Notes: generated by a model from the letters alone, not told the origin. A stretch of 41,154 bases of DNA from Pseudomonas cuatrocienegasensis (GCF_900110925.1 NZ_FOFP01000027.1:1-41154); one strand, 5' to 3'; shown: positions 6,394-15,242, counted from the first letter of the stretch. Numbers and translations: made by a program.

Positions 6394-6948
6394 AGAGAAT
6401 TAGTTTACAACTACTTCCGCGATTACGACCCCGAGACCGGGCGGTACGTCGAAAGTGATCCGATTGGGCTAAAAGGTGGTCTCAATACTTACGGGTACGT
6501 CATGGGGAACCCTATCAAGTTTTATGACCCATTAGGCCTTGATACCGTGACTGCTGAAGGGGCTATACGAATTCCTGGCTTTATTGGTGATTTCTTTGGT
6601 CACGAGGCTTCACCGCAAGGGCTTACATGTGGTGTGGCTTTCTCATTTCCAGGACCGCTGGGTGGGAAATGGGACTTTGGCGTATATGGTGGGGTACAAG
6701 CTGGTGGTAAAGATATTGGTATTGGTAAGTTCTCTATTGGTCTGGGTTACCAATCAGGGTCTGTAAGTGATTTAGGTGGTGGTGGCGCGGAAATGGGCGC
6801 TCACTTTGGCCGTTTTGGGGGCTCTGCCAGTTTTAACGGGGCTAATAACTTTACCGGAGGAAGTATCCATTACGGGTATGGATACGGAGCCAACGCTAGC
6901 GGAACGGTAGGCGGTACAGCTAGTTTTGCTGATGGAGTCAGAAAATAA
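6394..6948 (+). pseudogene. 5'-truncated Rhs protein: core end plus C-terminal tip
   Basis: The frame is open from 6394 after an in-frame TAA at 6391 and enters abruptly at the end of the Rhs repeat core: YNYFRDYDPETGRYVESDPI, then a GLNTYGYVMGNPIKFYDPLG block that marks the junction before the variable tip. About 135 residues of tip follow, extremely glycine-rich (FGVYGGVQAGGKDIGIG, SIHYGYGYGANASG). The several-thousand-base body of an Rhs gene is missing, so this is an orphan tip. An internal ATG at 6502 could still allow translation of the tip with the end of the core. I cannot assign the tip to a toxin family; its base composition is less GC-rich than the surrounding core genes, suggesting transfer. 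Confidence 0.8.
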
Positions 6949-6950
6949 CT

Positions 6951-7463
6951 ATGGCAATTAAATTTTTTCAAAAATTCTTAAATTTAGGTCGGTATATATT
7001 AGGTGAGCGTACTGTCGTGCTTCCTGAAGGTGGCGATTTTGACAAGCTTAAGATTAATGTTGATGGTAAAAAAACAAACAATTATTCAGTCATTGTAGAG
7101 AGTGAGAAAATAAAGATTAAGAAAAGCGGATTTCTGTCTTCGCCATCGCACTATGCTGCAATAACGGAGGTGCAGGGGCGGATAGAGTACAATATTAAGA
7201 TGAGTAAAGTAGAAAGGATTTTTACTATCGCTATTGTAAGTGCGTTGTGCTTGGCAATAATGGTTGCGCCGATAGTTTTTGCAGTAAATTTGGCGCTTAA
7301 TGGATATGCTGAAGACACTGCAAAAATTTCCGCGCTGATAATTGCCGTCTCTATTTTTCTCCTTGTTTGGTTAAAGCTAATTTGTCTGTTCTTGGTGTTC
7401 CAGTCAGGCATTGGTAATCCCTTCAAGGTACTAAAGAAATTAGGGGTAGTTGTGGGCGCGTAA
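6951..7463 (+). CDS. Membrane protein, candidate immunity protein for the Rhs tip
   Basis: A 170-residue protein starting 2 bases after the Rhs stop. The first 85 residues are soluble and charged. Two hydrophobic segments follow: about 87-115 (FTIAIVSALCLAIMVAPIVF and on) and about 123-152 (ISALIIAVSIFLLVWL and on). It is notably AT-rich with many AAA and ATT codons, unlike the flanking Xcp genes. Immunity genes usually lie immediately after Rhs or other polymorphic toxin tips, so position is the main argument. A membrane immunity protein would fit a tip acting at the inner membrane, but no family match is recognised. Confidence 0.55.
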   Translation: MAIKFFQKFLNLGRYILGERTVVLPEGGDFDKLKINVDGKKTNNYSVIVESEKIKIKKSGFLSSPSHYAAITEVQGRIEYNIKMSKVERIFTIAIVSALCLAIMVAPIVFAVNLALNGYAEDTAKISALIIAVSIFLLVWLKLICLFLVFQSGIGNPFKVLKKLGVVVGA

Positions 7464-7499
7464 TGAGCGATTTGGGTGAGGTCCGGTAGAAATCAATGG

Positions 7500-7525
7500 G
7501 GCCGTAGACCGGGAGCGGCCTTTTT
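7500..7525 (+). terminator. Rho-independent terminator after the Rhs-associated gene
   Basis: GGCCG (7500-7504) pairs with CGGCC (7516-7520), followed by TTTTT. It closes the accessory unit before the Xcp operon. Confidence 0.65.
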
Positions 7526-7750
7526 CGTTTCAGATAAAACGGTTAGATATTAAGTAAGTGCCATTCAAACCTGTCCCTTTTCTGTGGGCGAGAAGAAAAA
7601 TATTTTATCCAAATAGGCGGGATGAGGATGCTATAAATCCAGATGGCACCCTTTTGAGATAATAAAAGTATGCGGCATGGTGCTCTAGCTTCATCTCGCT
7701 AATCGTGTTGCACTTGGCTTTTGCTGCCGCTCTGTCTATAGGCCTGTCGC
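7526..7750. other. Intergenic region upstream of xcpR
   Basis: 225 AT-rich bases between the terminator and xcpR with no gene seen. TTGCAC (7708-7713) and TCTATA (7735-7740) resemble promoter boxes but are spaced too far apart to be called a promoter with confidence. In P. aeruginosa the corresponding position is the divergent xcpP/xcpR promoter; here nothing of xcpP is visible. Confidence 0.4.
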
Positions 7751-9238
7751 ATGAACGCTTCGCTGCTCAAAACGCCGTTGCGCCGTTTGCCATTCAGCTT
7801 CGCCAAACGCCATGGGGTGGTTCTGCTGCTCGAAGACGGTCAGGCCTATGTTGCTCATCGCCCTGAGGTCGAACCTGTGGCGCTAGCCGAGGTGCAGCGT
7901 TTCGTGGGCCAGTCATTGCGCTGGCGTGCGCTTTCGGCCGCTGCCTTCGAGCAGGCCCTGGCGCGGGCTTACCAGCATGAAGCGGGGGCCATGCAGCTGG
8001 CCGAGGATTTGGGCGGACACCTCGATCTGACCGCTCTGGCCGAGCAGACCCCGGAAACCGAAGACCTGCTGGAGCAGGAAGACGACGCGCCGATCATCCG
8101 CCTGATCAACGCGATTCTCGGTGAGGCTATTAAGGAGGATGCCTCGGACATTCACCTGGAAACCTTCGAGAAGCGCCTGGTGGTGCGTTTTCGCGTCGAT
8201 GGCATGCTGCGTGAAGTGCTCGAACCCAAGCGCGGCCTGGCCGCGCTGCTGGTCTCGCGGATCAAGGTCATGGCGCGTATGGACATCGCCGAGAAGCGTG
8301 TGCCGCAGGACGGCCGTATCTCGCTCAAGGTTGGGGGGCGTGAGGTCGATATCCGCGTCTCCACGCTGCCGTCGGCCAATGGCGAGCGGGTGGTATTGCG
8401 CCTGCTCGACAAGCAGGCCGGGCGCCTCGATCTGCAGCACCTGGGCATGAGCCTGCGTGATCGTCAGGTGATGGAAGACACGGTGCGCAAACCCCACGGC
8501 ATTCTGCTGGTCACCGGCCCCACGGGCTCCGGCAAGACCACCACGCTGTACGCCAGCCTGGCCAGCCTGAATGACCGCAGCCGCAATATCCTCACCGTCG
8601 AGGACCCGATCGAGTACCACCTCGAAGGCATCGGTCAGACCCAGGTCAACACCAAGGTCGACATGACCTTCGCCCGTGGCCTGCGCGCCATTCTGCGGCA
8701 GGACCCGGACGTGGTGATGGTTGGTGAGATCCGTGACCGTGAAACCGCCGAGATCGCCGTGCAGGCCTCGCTGACCGGGCACCTGGTGCTCTCGACCCTG
8801 CACACCAACAGTGCGATTGGCGCCGTCACCCGCCTGGTCGACATGGGCGTGGAGCCGTTTCTGCTGGCCTCATCCCTGCTCGGCGTGCTGGCCCAGCGCC
8901 TGGTGCGGGTGCTGTGCCCAGCGTGCCGCCAGGCCTACCAGGCCGACGCTGCCGAATGCGCGTTGCTGGGCGTCGATGCGCAGAACCCGCCGACGCTCTA
9001 TCGCGCCTGTGGCTGCGCCGCCTGCCATCAGCAGGGCTATCGCGGGCGTACCGGTATTTACGAGTTGGTGGTGTTCGACGATTACCTGCGCACCTTGGTG
9101 CACAGCGCCGCTGCCGAACAGGTCATGGTCCGTCATGCGCGCACCCTGGGGCCGAGCATTCGCGATGACGGTCGGCGCAAGGTGCTGGAAGGGGTGACCA
9201 CCGTCGAGGAAGTGCTGCGCGTGACCCGGGAAGAATAA
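7751..9238 (+). CDS. xcpR: Type II secretion ATPase GspE/XcpR
   Basis: Cytoplasmic hexameric ATPase of 495 residues that powers the type II secretion pseudopilus through contacts with XcpY and XcpS. Visible motifs are Walker A GPTGSGKTTTL near residue 256, the Asp box VEDPIEYHLEGIGQTQV, Walker B LRQDPDVVMVGEIRD near 320, a His box (LTGHLVLSTLHTNSA), and the GspE zinc-binding pair CPAC (near 390) and CGCAAC (near 420). Length and order are typical. It is the first gene of a nine-gene operon; its stop overlaps the xcpS start (TAATG). gspC and gspD, which normally lie divergently upstream in Pseudomonas, are absent here. Confidence 0.95.
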   Translation: MNASLLKTPLRRLPFSFAKRHGVVLLLEDGQAYVAHRPEVEPVALAEVQRFVGQSLRWRALSAAAFEQALARAYQHEAGAMQLAEDLGGHLDLTALAEQTPETEDLLEQEDDAPIIRLINAILGEAIKEDASDIHLETFEKRLVVRFRVDGMLREVLEPKRGLAALLVSRIKVMARMDIAEKRVPQDGRISLKVGGREVDIRVSTLPSANGERVVLRLLDKQAGRLDLQHLGMSLRDRQVMEDTVRKPHGILLVTGPTGSGKTTTLYASLASLNDRSRNILTVEDPIEYHLEGIGQTQVNTKVDMTFARGLRAILRQDPDVVMVGEIRDRETAEIAVQASLTGHLVLSTLHTNSAIGAVTRLVDMGVEPFLLASSLLGVLAQRLVRVLCPACRQAYQADAAECALLGVDAQNPPTLYRACGCAACHQQGYRGRTGIYELVVFDDYLRTLVHSAAAEQVMVRHARTLGPSIRDDGRRKVLEGVTTVEEVLRVTREE

Positions 9239-10455
9239 TGGCCGCCTTTGAATACCTGGCCCTCGACCCGGCAGGGCGCCGACAGAAGGGCGTACTGGAG
9301 GCTGACAGCGCGCGCCAGGTGCGCCAGATGCTGCGTGACCGGCACCTGGCGCCGTTGGAGGTGCACCTCAGTCGCCCGCGTGAGGTGGGCGGTGGCGCCA
9401 CTCAGGGATGGTTCCAGCGTGGCCTCTCGGCCCGCGACCTGGCGCTGATCACGCGGCAACTGGCGACGCTGGTGCAGGCGGCGCTGCCCATCGAGGAAGC
9501 CTTGGGCGCGGTGGCGGCCCAGGCGGCTTCGCCCCGCATCCAGGCGATGCTGCTGGCGGTGCGTGGGCGGGTGCTCGAAGGGCATGATCTGGCCGGCAGC
9601 CTGAGGGCGTTTCCGGCGGCCTTCCCGGCGCTGTACTGCGCCACGGTGGCCGCTGGTGAACACACCGGGCACCTGGGGCCGGTGCTCGAGCAGTTGGCCG
9701 ATTACACCGAGCAACGCCAGCAATCGCGGCAGAAAATTCAATTGGCGTTGCTGTACCCGGTGATTCTGATGTGCGCGTCGCTGCTGATCGTCGGTTTTCT
9801 GCTGGGGTATGTGGTGCCGGACGTGGTGCGGGTGTTCGTCGACTCCGGGCAGACGCTGCCAACCTTGACCCGCGTGCTGATCGCGGCCAGCGCCTGGGTG
9901 CAGAACTGGGGCTGGCTGGCCGTGCTACTCAGTGTATTGGCTGTGGTGTTAGCGCGCCGGGCGCTGCGTGAAGAGGCACTGCTGCTGCGCTGGCATGGCC
10001 TGCTGCTGCGCCTGCCGCTGATCGGCCGGCTGGTGCGGGCGACCGACTGCGCGCGCTTCGCCTCGACCCTGGCGATTCTTACGCAAAGCGGCGTGCCGCT
10101 GGTCGAAGCCCTGGGCATTGGCGCTGAGGTGATCAGCAATCGGGCGATTCGTACGCAGGTGGTGATCGCCGCGCAGAAGGTGCGTGAGGGCGGCAGCCTG
10201 ACCCGAGCCCTGGAGGCCAGTGGGCAGTTCCCGCCGATGATGCTGCACATGATCGCCAGCGGCGAGCGCTCTGGCGAACTGGACCAGATGCTCGCGCGCA
10301 CTGCACGCAACCAGGAGAGTGACCTGAGTGCGCAGGTGGCACTGCTGGTCGGTTTGTTCGAGCCGGCCATGCTGGTATTTATGGGGGCGGTTGTGCTGGT
10401 CATCGTACTGGCTATTCTGCTGCCGATTCTTTCTCTCAATCAGTTGGTGGGGTAA
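9238..10455 (+). CDS. xcpS: Type II secretion inner-membrane protein GspF/XcpS
   Basis: Polytopic platform protein of 405 residues. Two repeated GspF domains (about 70-195 and 270-395) are recognisable: the first contains LARDL-like SARDLALITRQLATLVQAAL, the second DCARFASTLAILTQSGVPLV. Three hydrophobic segments lie near 170-195, 220-240 and 370-400. It connects the XcpR motor to pseudopilin assembly. The start overlaps the xcpR stop by one base and the next gene follows after 3 bases, so the operon is tightly coupled. Confidence 0.95.
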   Translation: MAAFEYLALDPAGRRQKGVLEADSARQVRQMLRDRHLAPLEVHLSRPREVGGGATQGWFQRGLSARDLALITRQLATLVQAALPIEEALGAVAAQAASPRIQAMLLAVRGRVLEGHDLAGSLRAFPAAFPALYCATVAAGEHTGHLGPVLEQLADYTEQRQQSRQKIQLALLYPVILMCASLLIVGFLLGYVVPDVVRVFVDSGQTLPTLTRVLIAASAWVQNWGWLAVLLSVLAVVLARRALREEALLLRWHGLLLRLPLIGRLVRATDCARFASTLAILTQSGVPLVEALGIGAEVISNRAIRTQVVIAAQKVREGGSLTRALEASGQFPPMMLHMIASGERSGELDQMLARTARNQESDLSAQVALLVGLFEPAMLVFMGAVVLVIVLAILLPILSLNQLVG

Positions 10456-10458
10456 CAG

Positions 10459-10905
10459 GTGCACAACAGGACAACATCCAGCTTCCGCTCCCAGGCCGGC
10501 TTCACCCTTATCGAAATCATGGTCGTCGTGGTCATCCTCGGCATCCTTGCTGCATTGGTGGTACCCCAGGTCATGAGCCGGCCAGATCAGGCCAAGGTCA
10601 CGGTGGCGCAGAGCGACATCAAGGCGATTGGCGCAGCGCTGGATATGTACAAGCTAGATAACCAGCGCTACCCGAGCACCCAGCAGGGGCTCGAGGCGCT
10701 GGTGCGCAAACCGTCCGGCAACCCGCCCGCCAGTAACTGGAACTCGGATGGTTACCTCAAACGGGTGCCTGTCGACCCCTGGGGCGCGCCTTACCAGTAC
10801 CTGGCGCCTGGCACCCGGGGCGCGTTCGACCTCTACTCGCTGGGTGCCGATGGGCGCCAGGGCGGCAGCGGTCAGGACGCTGATATCGGCAACTGGGACC
10901 AGTGA
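10459..10905 (+). CDS. xcpT: Major pseudopilin GspG/XcpT
   Basis: A 148-residue pseudopilin that polymerises into the periplasmic piston. It starts with GTG. A short basic leader ends at Gly14, followed by the prepilin peptidase site and hydrophobic helix FTLIEIMVVVVILGILAALV with Glu at position +5. The C-terminal region contains the GspG calcium-binding loop area (YSLGADGRQGGSGQDADIGN) with the aspartates expected for Ca coordination. Maturation needs a prepilin peptidase encoded elsewhere. Confidence 0.95.
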   Translation: MHNRTTSSFRSQAGFTLIEIMVVVVILGILAALVVPQVMSRPDQAKVTVAQSDIKAIGAALDMYKLDNQRYPSTQQGLEALVRKPSGNPPASNWNSDGYLKRVPVDPWGAPYQYLAPGTRGAFDLYSLGADGRQGGSGQDADIGNWDQ

Positions 10906-10922
10906 CCGGGCGCGCCTGAGGC

Positions 10923-11462
10923 ATGCCGCGCTTTCACCGCACTGTGCGTGGTTTCACCCTGGTGGAACTGCTGGTGGTGCTGGTCATCCTCGGCTGTGTG
11001 GTCGGCTTGGTGGTGCTCAGTACCGGGCTGGCCAGCCCGGAGCGCGCGCTGCGCAACGAGGCCGAGCGTCTGGCCGGGCTGATCGGCGTGGTCAGCGAGG
11101 AAGCGGTGTTGGATAACCGTGACTACGGTATCCGCTTCGAGGCCCAGGCCTATCAGGTGCTGCGCCATGATCCCCAGCAGCAGCGCTGGCAAGCCCTTGG
11201 CCAGGATCTGCACCGTTTGCCGGCATGGGCCGTGTTGAGTGTCGAGCTTGAAGGCGAGACGCTACGCCTTGCCGGTGACGAGGAGCGGTCGGAGTCTGAG
11301 GAAGACCTGCAGCCGCAACTGGTGCTGTTGTCCAGTGGTGAGCTAAGCCCGTTTCGCTTGCTGCTGGCCGAACAGCGCCGTGGTGGCGCGCGGCTGCGAT
11401 TGAGCAGTGATGGTTTTCGTCTGCCAGTGGTCGAGCGGGTCGATGCGGGGTCCAGGCTATGA
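10923..11462 (+). CDS. xcpU: Minor pseudopilin GspH/XcpU
   Basis: A 179-residue minor pseudopilin near the pseudopilus tip. The leader ends at Gly10 and the N-terminal helix reads FTLVELLVVLVILGCVVGLV. The globular part contains the AERLAGLIGVVSEEAVLDNR helix and a C-terminal strand (RLRLSSDGFRLPV) common in GspH proteins. It follows xcpT by 17 bases and overlaps the xcpV start by 4 bases. Confidence 0.92.
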   Translation: MPRFHRTVRGFTLVELLVVLVILGCVVGLVVLSTGLASPERALRNEAERLAGLIGVVSEEAVLDNRDYGIRFEAQAYQVLRHDPQQQRWQALGQDLHRLPAWAVLSVELEGETLRLAGDEERSESEEDLQPQLVLLSSGELSPFRLLLAEQRRGGARLRLSSDGFRLPVVERVDAGSRL

Positions 11463-11842
11463 GGCGAACAAAGGGCTTTACCTTGCTGGAAGTGCTTGTG
11501 GCACTGGCGATTTTTGCCCTGGTCGCCGCCAGTGTGCTCAGCGCCGGCGCCCGCAGCCTGCAGGTTGCCGCGCAACTGGAAACCCGCACCCTGGCCATGT
11601 GGCTGGCCGATAACCAACTGAGCGAGTGGCAGTTGGCGCCGACCCCGCTAGCGCTTGGCTCGGCAACCGGGGAGAGCGAGTTCGCCGGGCGCCGCTGGCA
11701 ATGGCAGCGCGAGGTCATTGCCACCAGCGAGCCGCAGATGCAGCGCGTCAGCCTGTGGCTGGCGCCCTGGCAGAGTGGCGGCGTGGCGGTTCGCGAGCGC
11801 TCGGTGGTCAACCTGCAGGGCTTTATCGAGGTCGCGCCATGA
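11459..11842 (+). CDS. xcpV: Minor pseudopilin GspI/XcpV
   Basis: A 127-residue minor pseudopilin. Leader MRRTKG is followed by FTLLEVLVALAIFALVAAS with Glu+5; the family signature NQLSEWQL appears at about residues 55-62. GspI forms the tip complex with GspJ and GspK. ATGA overlaps link it to both xcpU and xcpW. Confidence 0.93.
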   Translation: MRRTKGFTLLEVLVALAIFALVAASVLSAGARSLQVAAQLETRTLAMWLADNQLSEWQLAPTPLALGSATGESEFAGRRWQWQREVIATSEPQMQRVSLWLAPWQSGGVAVRERSVVNLQGFIEVAP

Positions 11843-12489
11843 ACGGCAACCGCGGCTTCACCCTGCTCGAAGTGCTGATTGCCCTGGCCATCTTCGCGCT
11901 GATCGGCTTGGCCACCTACCAGATGCTCGACAGCGTTTTACGTACCGATGCCAGCACCCGCGCCCATGACCGCGAGTTGCGTGAACTGGTGCGCGCATTG
12001 GCGGCGTTTGAGCGCGATGTGCTGCAGGTCGCCGTGCGCCCCGTGCGCGATGGTTACGGTGAGGCGCTGCCGGCCTTGCAGGGTGACAGCGAGGATTCCG
12101 CGCGCCTGGAGCTGACCCGTGCGGGCTGGCGTAACCCGCAGGGTTCGCTACGCGCCGAACGTCAGCGGGTGCGCTGGCAACTGCAGAATGGGCAATGGCA
12201 GCGTCTGTACTGGCAGGTACTGGATCAGGCCCAGGACAGCCAGCCGCAGGTGCAGCAGGCGCTAGACGGGGTGACGGCGCTGAGCCTGCGTTACCTCGAC
12301 CAGGACGGCGCCTGGCAAGACACTTGGCCGCCGCTGACGGATACCGTTGAGCAGCGCCTAACCCACCTGCCGCTGGCCGTCGAGTTGCGCCTGCAGCACC
12401 GCCGGCAAGGCGAGTTGCGGCGCCTGCTGCGGCTGCCTGAGGGCCTGCCGGATACCCCGGCTGAACAGGTCGGTGAGGTGACGCCATGA
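11839..12489 (+). CDS. xcpW: Minor pseudopilin GspJ/XcpW
   Basis: A 216-residue minor pseudopilin of the tip complex. Leader MNGNRG, then FTLLEVLIALAIFALIGLAT with Glu+5, the family segment LRELVRALAAFERDVLQ, and ARLELTRAGWRNPQG, a GspJ hallmark. ATG 11839 overlaps the xcpV stop; a longer frame exists upstream but would lose the prepilin leader, so this start is firm. Confidence 0.94.
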   Translation: MNGNRGFTLLEVLIALAIFALIGLATYQMLDSVLRTDASTRAHDRELRELVRALAAFERDVLQVAVRPVRDGYGEALPALQGDSEDSARLELTRAGWRNPQGSLRAERQRVRWQLQNGQWQRLYWQVLDQAQDSQPQVQQALDGVTALSLRYLDQDGAWQDTWPPLTDTVEQRLTHLPLAVELRLQHRRQGELRRLLRLPEGLPDTPAEQVGEVTP

Positions 12490-13442
12490 AGCCGCAGCGC
12501 GGCATGGCCCTGATCACCGTGTTGGTGGTGGTGGCCGTGGTCACGGTGGTCTGTGCCGGGATCATCGCCCGTCAGCAGTTGGCGATTCGCAGCACCGCCA
12601 ATCAATTGCTGGTGCGTCAGGCCTGGCATTACGCCCTGGGCGGGGAGATTCTCGCCAAGGCCATTTTGCGCCGCGACCTGCAGCAGGGTGACCCGCGTGC
12701 GCCGCGTGACCACTTGGGCGAGCCGTGGGCTCAGCTGCGCACGCCCTTTGCCCTCGACAACGGCATGTTGCGCGTGCAGATCCTGGACGCCAGCGGGCGT
12801 TTCAACCTCAATCGGCTGGCCGACGCCGGTGAGGCGGGGGAGGCTGCGCGCGTGCAGTTTCGCCGCCTGTTGGCCATCCTGCAGATCGATGTGGCCTATG
12901 TCGAGCGCCTGACCGATTGGCTTGACGAAGACAGCGAGCCCCAGGGCGGTGCTGGCGCCGAAGACGATCAGTACCTGCTGGCGCAGCCCGCTTATCGCGC
13001 TGCTAACCGCTTGCTCACGGATGTTTCGGAGTTGCGCCTGCTGGGGATGGCTGAGCGCGACTACCAACGCCTGCAGCCCTTGGTCAGTGCCTTGCCGGTC
13101 GAGGCACCGCTGAATATCAACACGGCCAGCGCGCCGGTGATTGCCAGCCTTGCCGAGGGCCTGTCCCTGGCCGATGGCGTGGCGCTGATCGAGGCCCGCG
13201 GTGCCGAGGGATTTAGCGATGTGCAGGCGTTTCTCGGCCGGCTGCCGGCCTTGGGCATCAGCGGTGGTGGTCTGGCCGTGGGCAGTATGCATTTCGAGGT
13301 GCTCACCGAGGTGCAGATCGGTGAACGTCGCCAGGTTCTGCACAGCCAGTTGCAGCGTACAACCGAGGGTAAGGTGTATGTTCTCGCCCGAGATTTAGGT
13401 CGCAGCGGTTTGCCTGCGCCCGACAAGGAACAACAGCCATGA
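12486..13442 (+). CDS. xcpX: Minor pseudopilin GspK/XcpX
   Basis: The largest pseudopilin, 318 residues, capping the pseudopilus tip. Leader MKPQRG is followed by MALITVLVVVAVVTVVCAG, lacking Glu at +5 as is normal for GspK. Further marks are DASGRFNLNRL, the alpha-helical insertion around DWLDEDSEPQGGAGAED, and the PLNINTASAPVIASL helix-hairpin-helix-like segment. It overlaps both neighbours by 4 bases. Confidence 0.94.
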   Translation: MKPQRGMALITVLVVVAVVTVVCAGIIARQQLAIRSTANQLLVRQAWHYALGGEILAKAILRRDLQQGDPRAPRDHLGEPWAQLRTPFALDNGMLRVQILDASGRFNLNRLADAGEAGEAARVQFRRLLAILQIDVAYVERLTDWLDEDSEPQGGAGAEDDQYLLAQPAYRAANRLLTDVSELRLLGMAERDYQRLQPLVSALPVEAPLNINTASAPVIASLAEGLSLADGVALIEARGAEGFSDVQAFLGRLPALGISGGGLAVGSMHFEVLTEVQIGERRQVLHSQLQRTTEGKVYVLARDLGRSGLPAPDKEQQP

Positions 13443-14563
13443 ACCTCAGCTGTGTATTTTTGCCGCCTGCGGCCTGTGCCGGGGTAGATGTACAACTGCC
13501 GGTGCGCCAGGTGCGCGCCGGGCAGTCCCAGACCTTGCCGTTCGCCGAGGCCTGTGCCGAACAGCAGAGCGGTTGGACCCTGGTGCTGCCGGTGGAGGCG
13601 GTGACCGCCTGTGCCGTGCACCTGCCCACGCGCAAGGCGCGTTGGCTGCGTCAGGCCCTGCCGTTTGCGGTCGAGGAGCAACTGGCCGATGACATCGAAC
13701 AGTTGCACCTGGCGCTGGGCGAGCTGCTTGCCGATGGCCGGTATCGGGTCTATGCGCTGCGGCGTGCCTGGTTGAGCGACTGGCTGGCCGTCTGCCCGAC
13801 ACCCCCCGGCCGTATCCTGATGGACGCCGATTGCCTGCCGGACGAAGGCACCCAGTTGCTCTGGCTGGATGGCCGCTGGTTGCTGGGCGGCAGCACGCAA
13901 ACGCGTCTGGCACTCGATCCCGAGGCCTGGGGCAGCCTGGCAGATCGCTACCCGCGCCCGCATTGCTGTGTGCAGGCCGGCGCGGATGTTCAGCCGCTTG
14001 CAGCCGACCAGGTGCTGCAGTTAGATGATGCGCATCTGTGGTTAGCCGGGCAGGCTCGTGGGACCAACCTTGCCCAGGGTGATTTCGCCCCTGCGACGCA
14101 GGATGTGCGCTGGCAATCGCTGCGGCCGCTGCTGGCCTTGCTGGGGCTGTGGTTGGTGCTGCAGTGGGGCTTCAACCTGGCGCAAGGCTGGCACCTGCAG
14201 CGCGAAGCCGATGCCTATGCCGACGCCAGTGCTGCGCTGTACCGCGAGCTGTTCCCGCAAGACCACAGGCTGGTCAACCTGCGCGCGCAGTTCGACCAGC
14301 ACCTGAGTGAAGCCGGCGCGGGGCAGAGTGGGTTGCTCAGTCAATTGGATACGATTGGCGCGTTGCTCGGTGCCCAGGTGCAGGTCGAGCAACTGGACTA
14401 CCGGTCCACGCCGGGTGAGCTGTCGCTGCAGGTCACAGCCCCAGGCTTTGCCGAGCTCGAACAACTGCGCGAGCGCCTGCAGGGCGCCGACATGGCTGTG
14501 CAACTGGGCGCGGCAAGTCGTGAAGCAAACGGTGTCAGCGCACGCCTGGTTATTGGAGGATGA
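13439..14563 (+). CDS. xcpY: Type II secretion protein GspL/XcpY
   Basis: Bitopic inner-membrane protein of 374 residues linking the XcpR ATPase to the membrane platform. The N-terminal cytoplasmic actin-like domain (about 1-215) contains RKARWLRQALPFAVEEQLAD, a GspL hallmark. One transmembrane helix lies near 225-245 (LLALLGLWLVLQWGFNLA), followed by a periplasmic ferredoxin-like domain that pairs with GspM. It overlaps xcpX by 4 bases. Confidence 0.93.
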   Translation: MNLSCVFLPPAACAGVDVQLPVRQVRAGQSQTLPFAEACAEQQSGWTLVLPVEAVTACAVHLPTRKARWLRQALPFAVEEQLADDIEQLHLALGELLADGRYRVYALRRAWLSDWLAVCPTPPGRILMDADCLPDEGTQLLWLDGRWLLGGSTQTRLALDPEAWGSLADRYPRPHCCVQAGADVQPLAADQVLQLDDAHLWLAGQARGTNLAQGDFAPATQDVRWQSLRPLLALLGLWLVLQWGFNLAQGWHLQREADAYADASAALYRELFPQDHRLVNLRAQFDQHLSEAGAGQSGLLSQLDTIGALLGAQVQVEQLDYRSTPGELSLQVTAPGFAELEQLRERLQGADMAVQLGAASREANGVSARLVIGG

Positions 14564-14568
14564 GGCGC

Positions 14569-15075
14569 ATGGGTAAGATCGACTGGCAAAGCCGCTGGCA
14601 GCAGTCGCCCCTGGCGCAGCGCTGGCAAAGTCTGGCTCAGCGTGAGCAGCATGCGCTGCTGGCACTGGCGGGCTTTTTACTGCTGGTGTTGGGTTACCTG
14701 GCGCTCTGGCAACCGGTGCAGCGCCAGGCGCAGGCGGCGCGCGAGGCGTTCATCGAGCAGCGCGCACTGCATGCTTACCTGCAAGCGAATGCGCCACAGG
14801 TGCAGCCGGGTAGCGGTAGTACGCAGCGCGTCGATCCGGCCCGTTTGCAGGGGTGGGTCACCAGCAGCGCCGCCGAAGCTGGTCTGCAGATCGAACGCCT
14901 GGAGAGCCTGGGCGAGGGCAGTGTGCAACTGAACCTGCAGTCAGCACCGGCTGAGCGGTTACTGGCCTGGCTGCAAACCCTGGAGCGGCAGGGTGTGCAG
15001 GTGGCCGAGGCCGCGCTGGAGCGGCGCGAGGGCGGCTTGGTCGGTGCGCGTTTGAGTTTGCAGGCGCTGCCATGA
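14569..15075 (+). CDS. xcpZ: Type II secretion protein GspM/XcpZ
   Basis: Bitopic inner-membrane protein of 168 residues, partner of XcpY. A short cytoplasmic start (MGKIDWQSRWQQSPLAQRW) precedes one transmembrane helix (LLALAGFLLLVLGYLALW) and a periplasmic domain with the GspM feature VTSSAAEAGLQIERLE. ATG 14569 is chosen because GGAGG at 14555-14559 is 9 bases away, whereas it directly abuts the alternative ATG at 14560. It is the last Xcp gene here; no GspN follows. Confidence 0.92.
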   Translation: MGKIDWQSRWQQSPLAQRWQSLAQREQHALLALAGFLLLVLGYLALWQPVQRQAQAAREAFIEQRALHAYLQANAPQVQPGSGSTQRVDPARLQGWVTSSAAEAGLQIERLESLGEGSVQLNLQSAPAERLLAWLQTLERQGVQVAEAALERREGGLVGARLSLQALP

Positions 15076-15118
15076 ACCCTGGTTGCTGGATTATTTTAGA
15101 AAAAACTCAAGCAGGGTA

Positions 15119-15147
15119 TTGACTTAGGTCCGCCCGCCCCTTAAATT
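15119..15147 (+). promoter_or_regulatory. Promoter of the tRNA cluster
   Basis: TTGACT (-35, 15119-15124) and TAAATT (-10, 15142-15147) are separated by 17 bp, followed by a GC-rich discriminator GCGCGCC typical of stringently controlled stable RNA promoters. It lies 20 bases before the first tRNA. Confidence 0.7.
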
Positions 15148-15166
15148 GCGCGCCTCGCAAAGCAAC

Positions 15167-15242
15167 GGGTGATTAGCTCAGCCGGGAGAGCATCTGCCTT
15201 ACAAGCAGAGGGTCGGCGGTTCGATCCCGTCATCACCCACCA
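15167..15242 (+). tRNA. tRNA-Val (anticodon TAC)
   Basis: 76 bases including encoded CCA. Acceptor arms GGGTGAT and ATCACCC pair fully, the D-loop contains AGCTCAGCCGGGAGAG, the anticodon loop CTTACAA gives TAC at 15200-15202, and the T arm reads GGCGGTTCGATCCCGTC. Confidence 0.97.
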
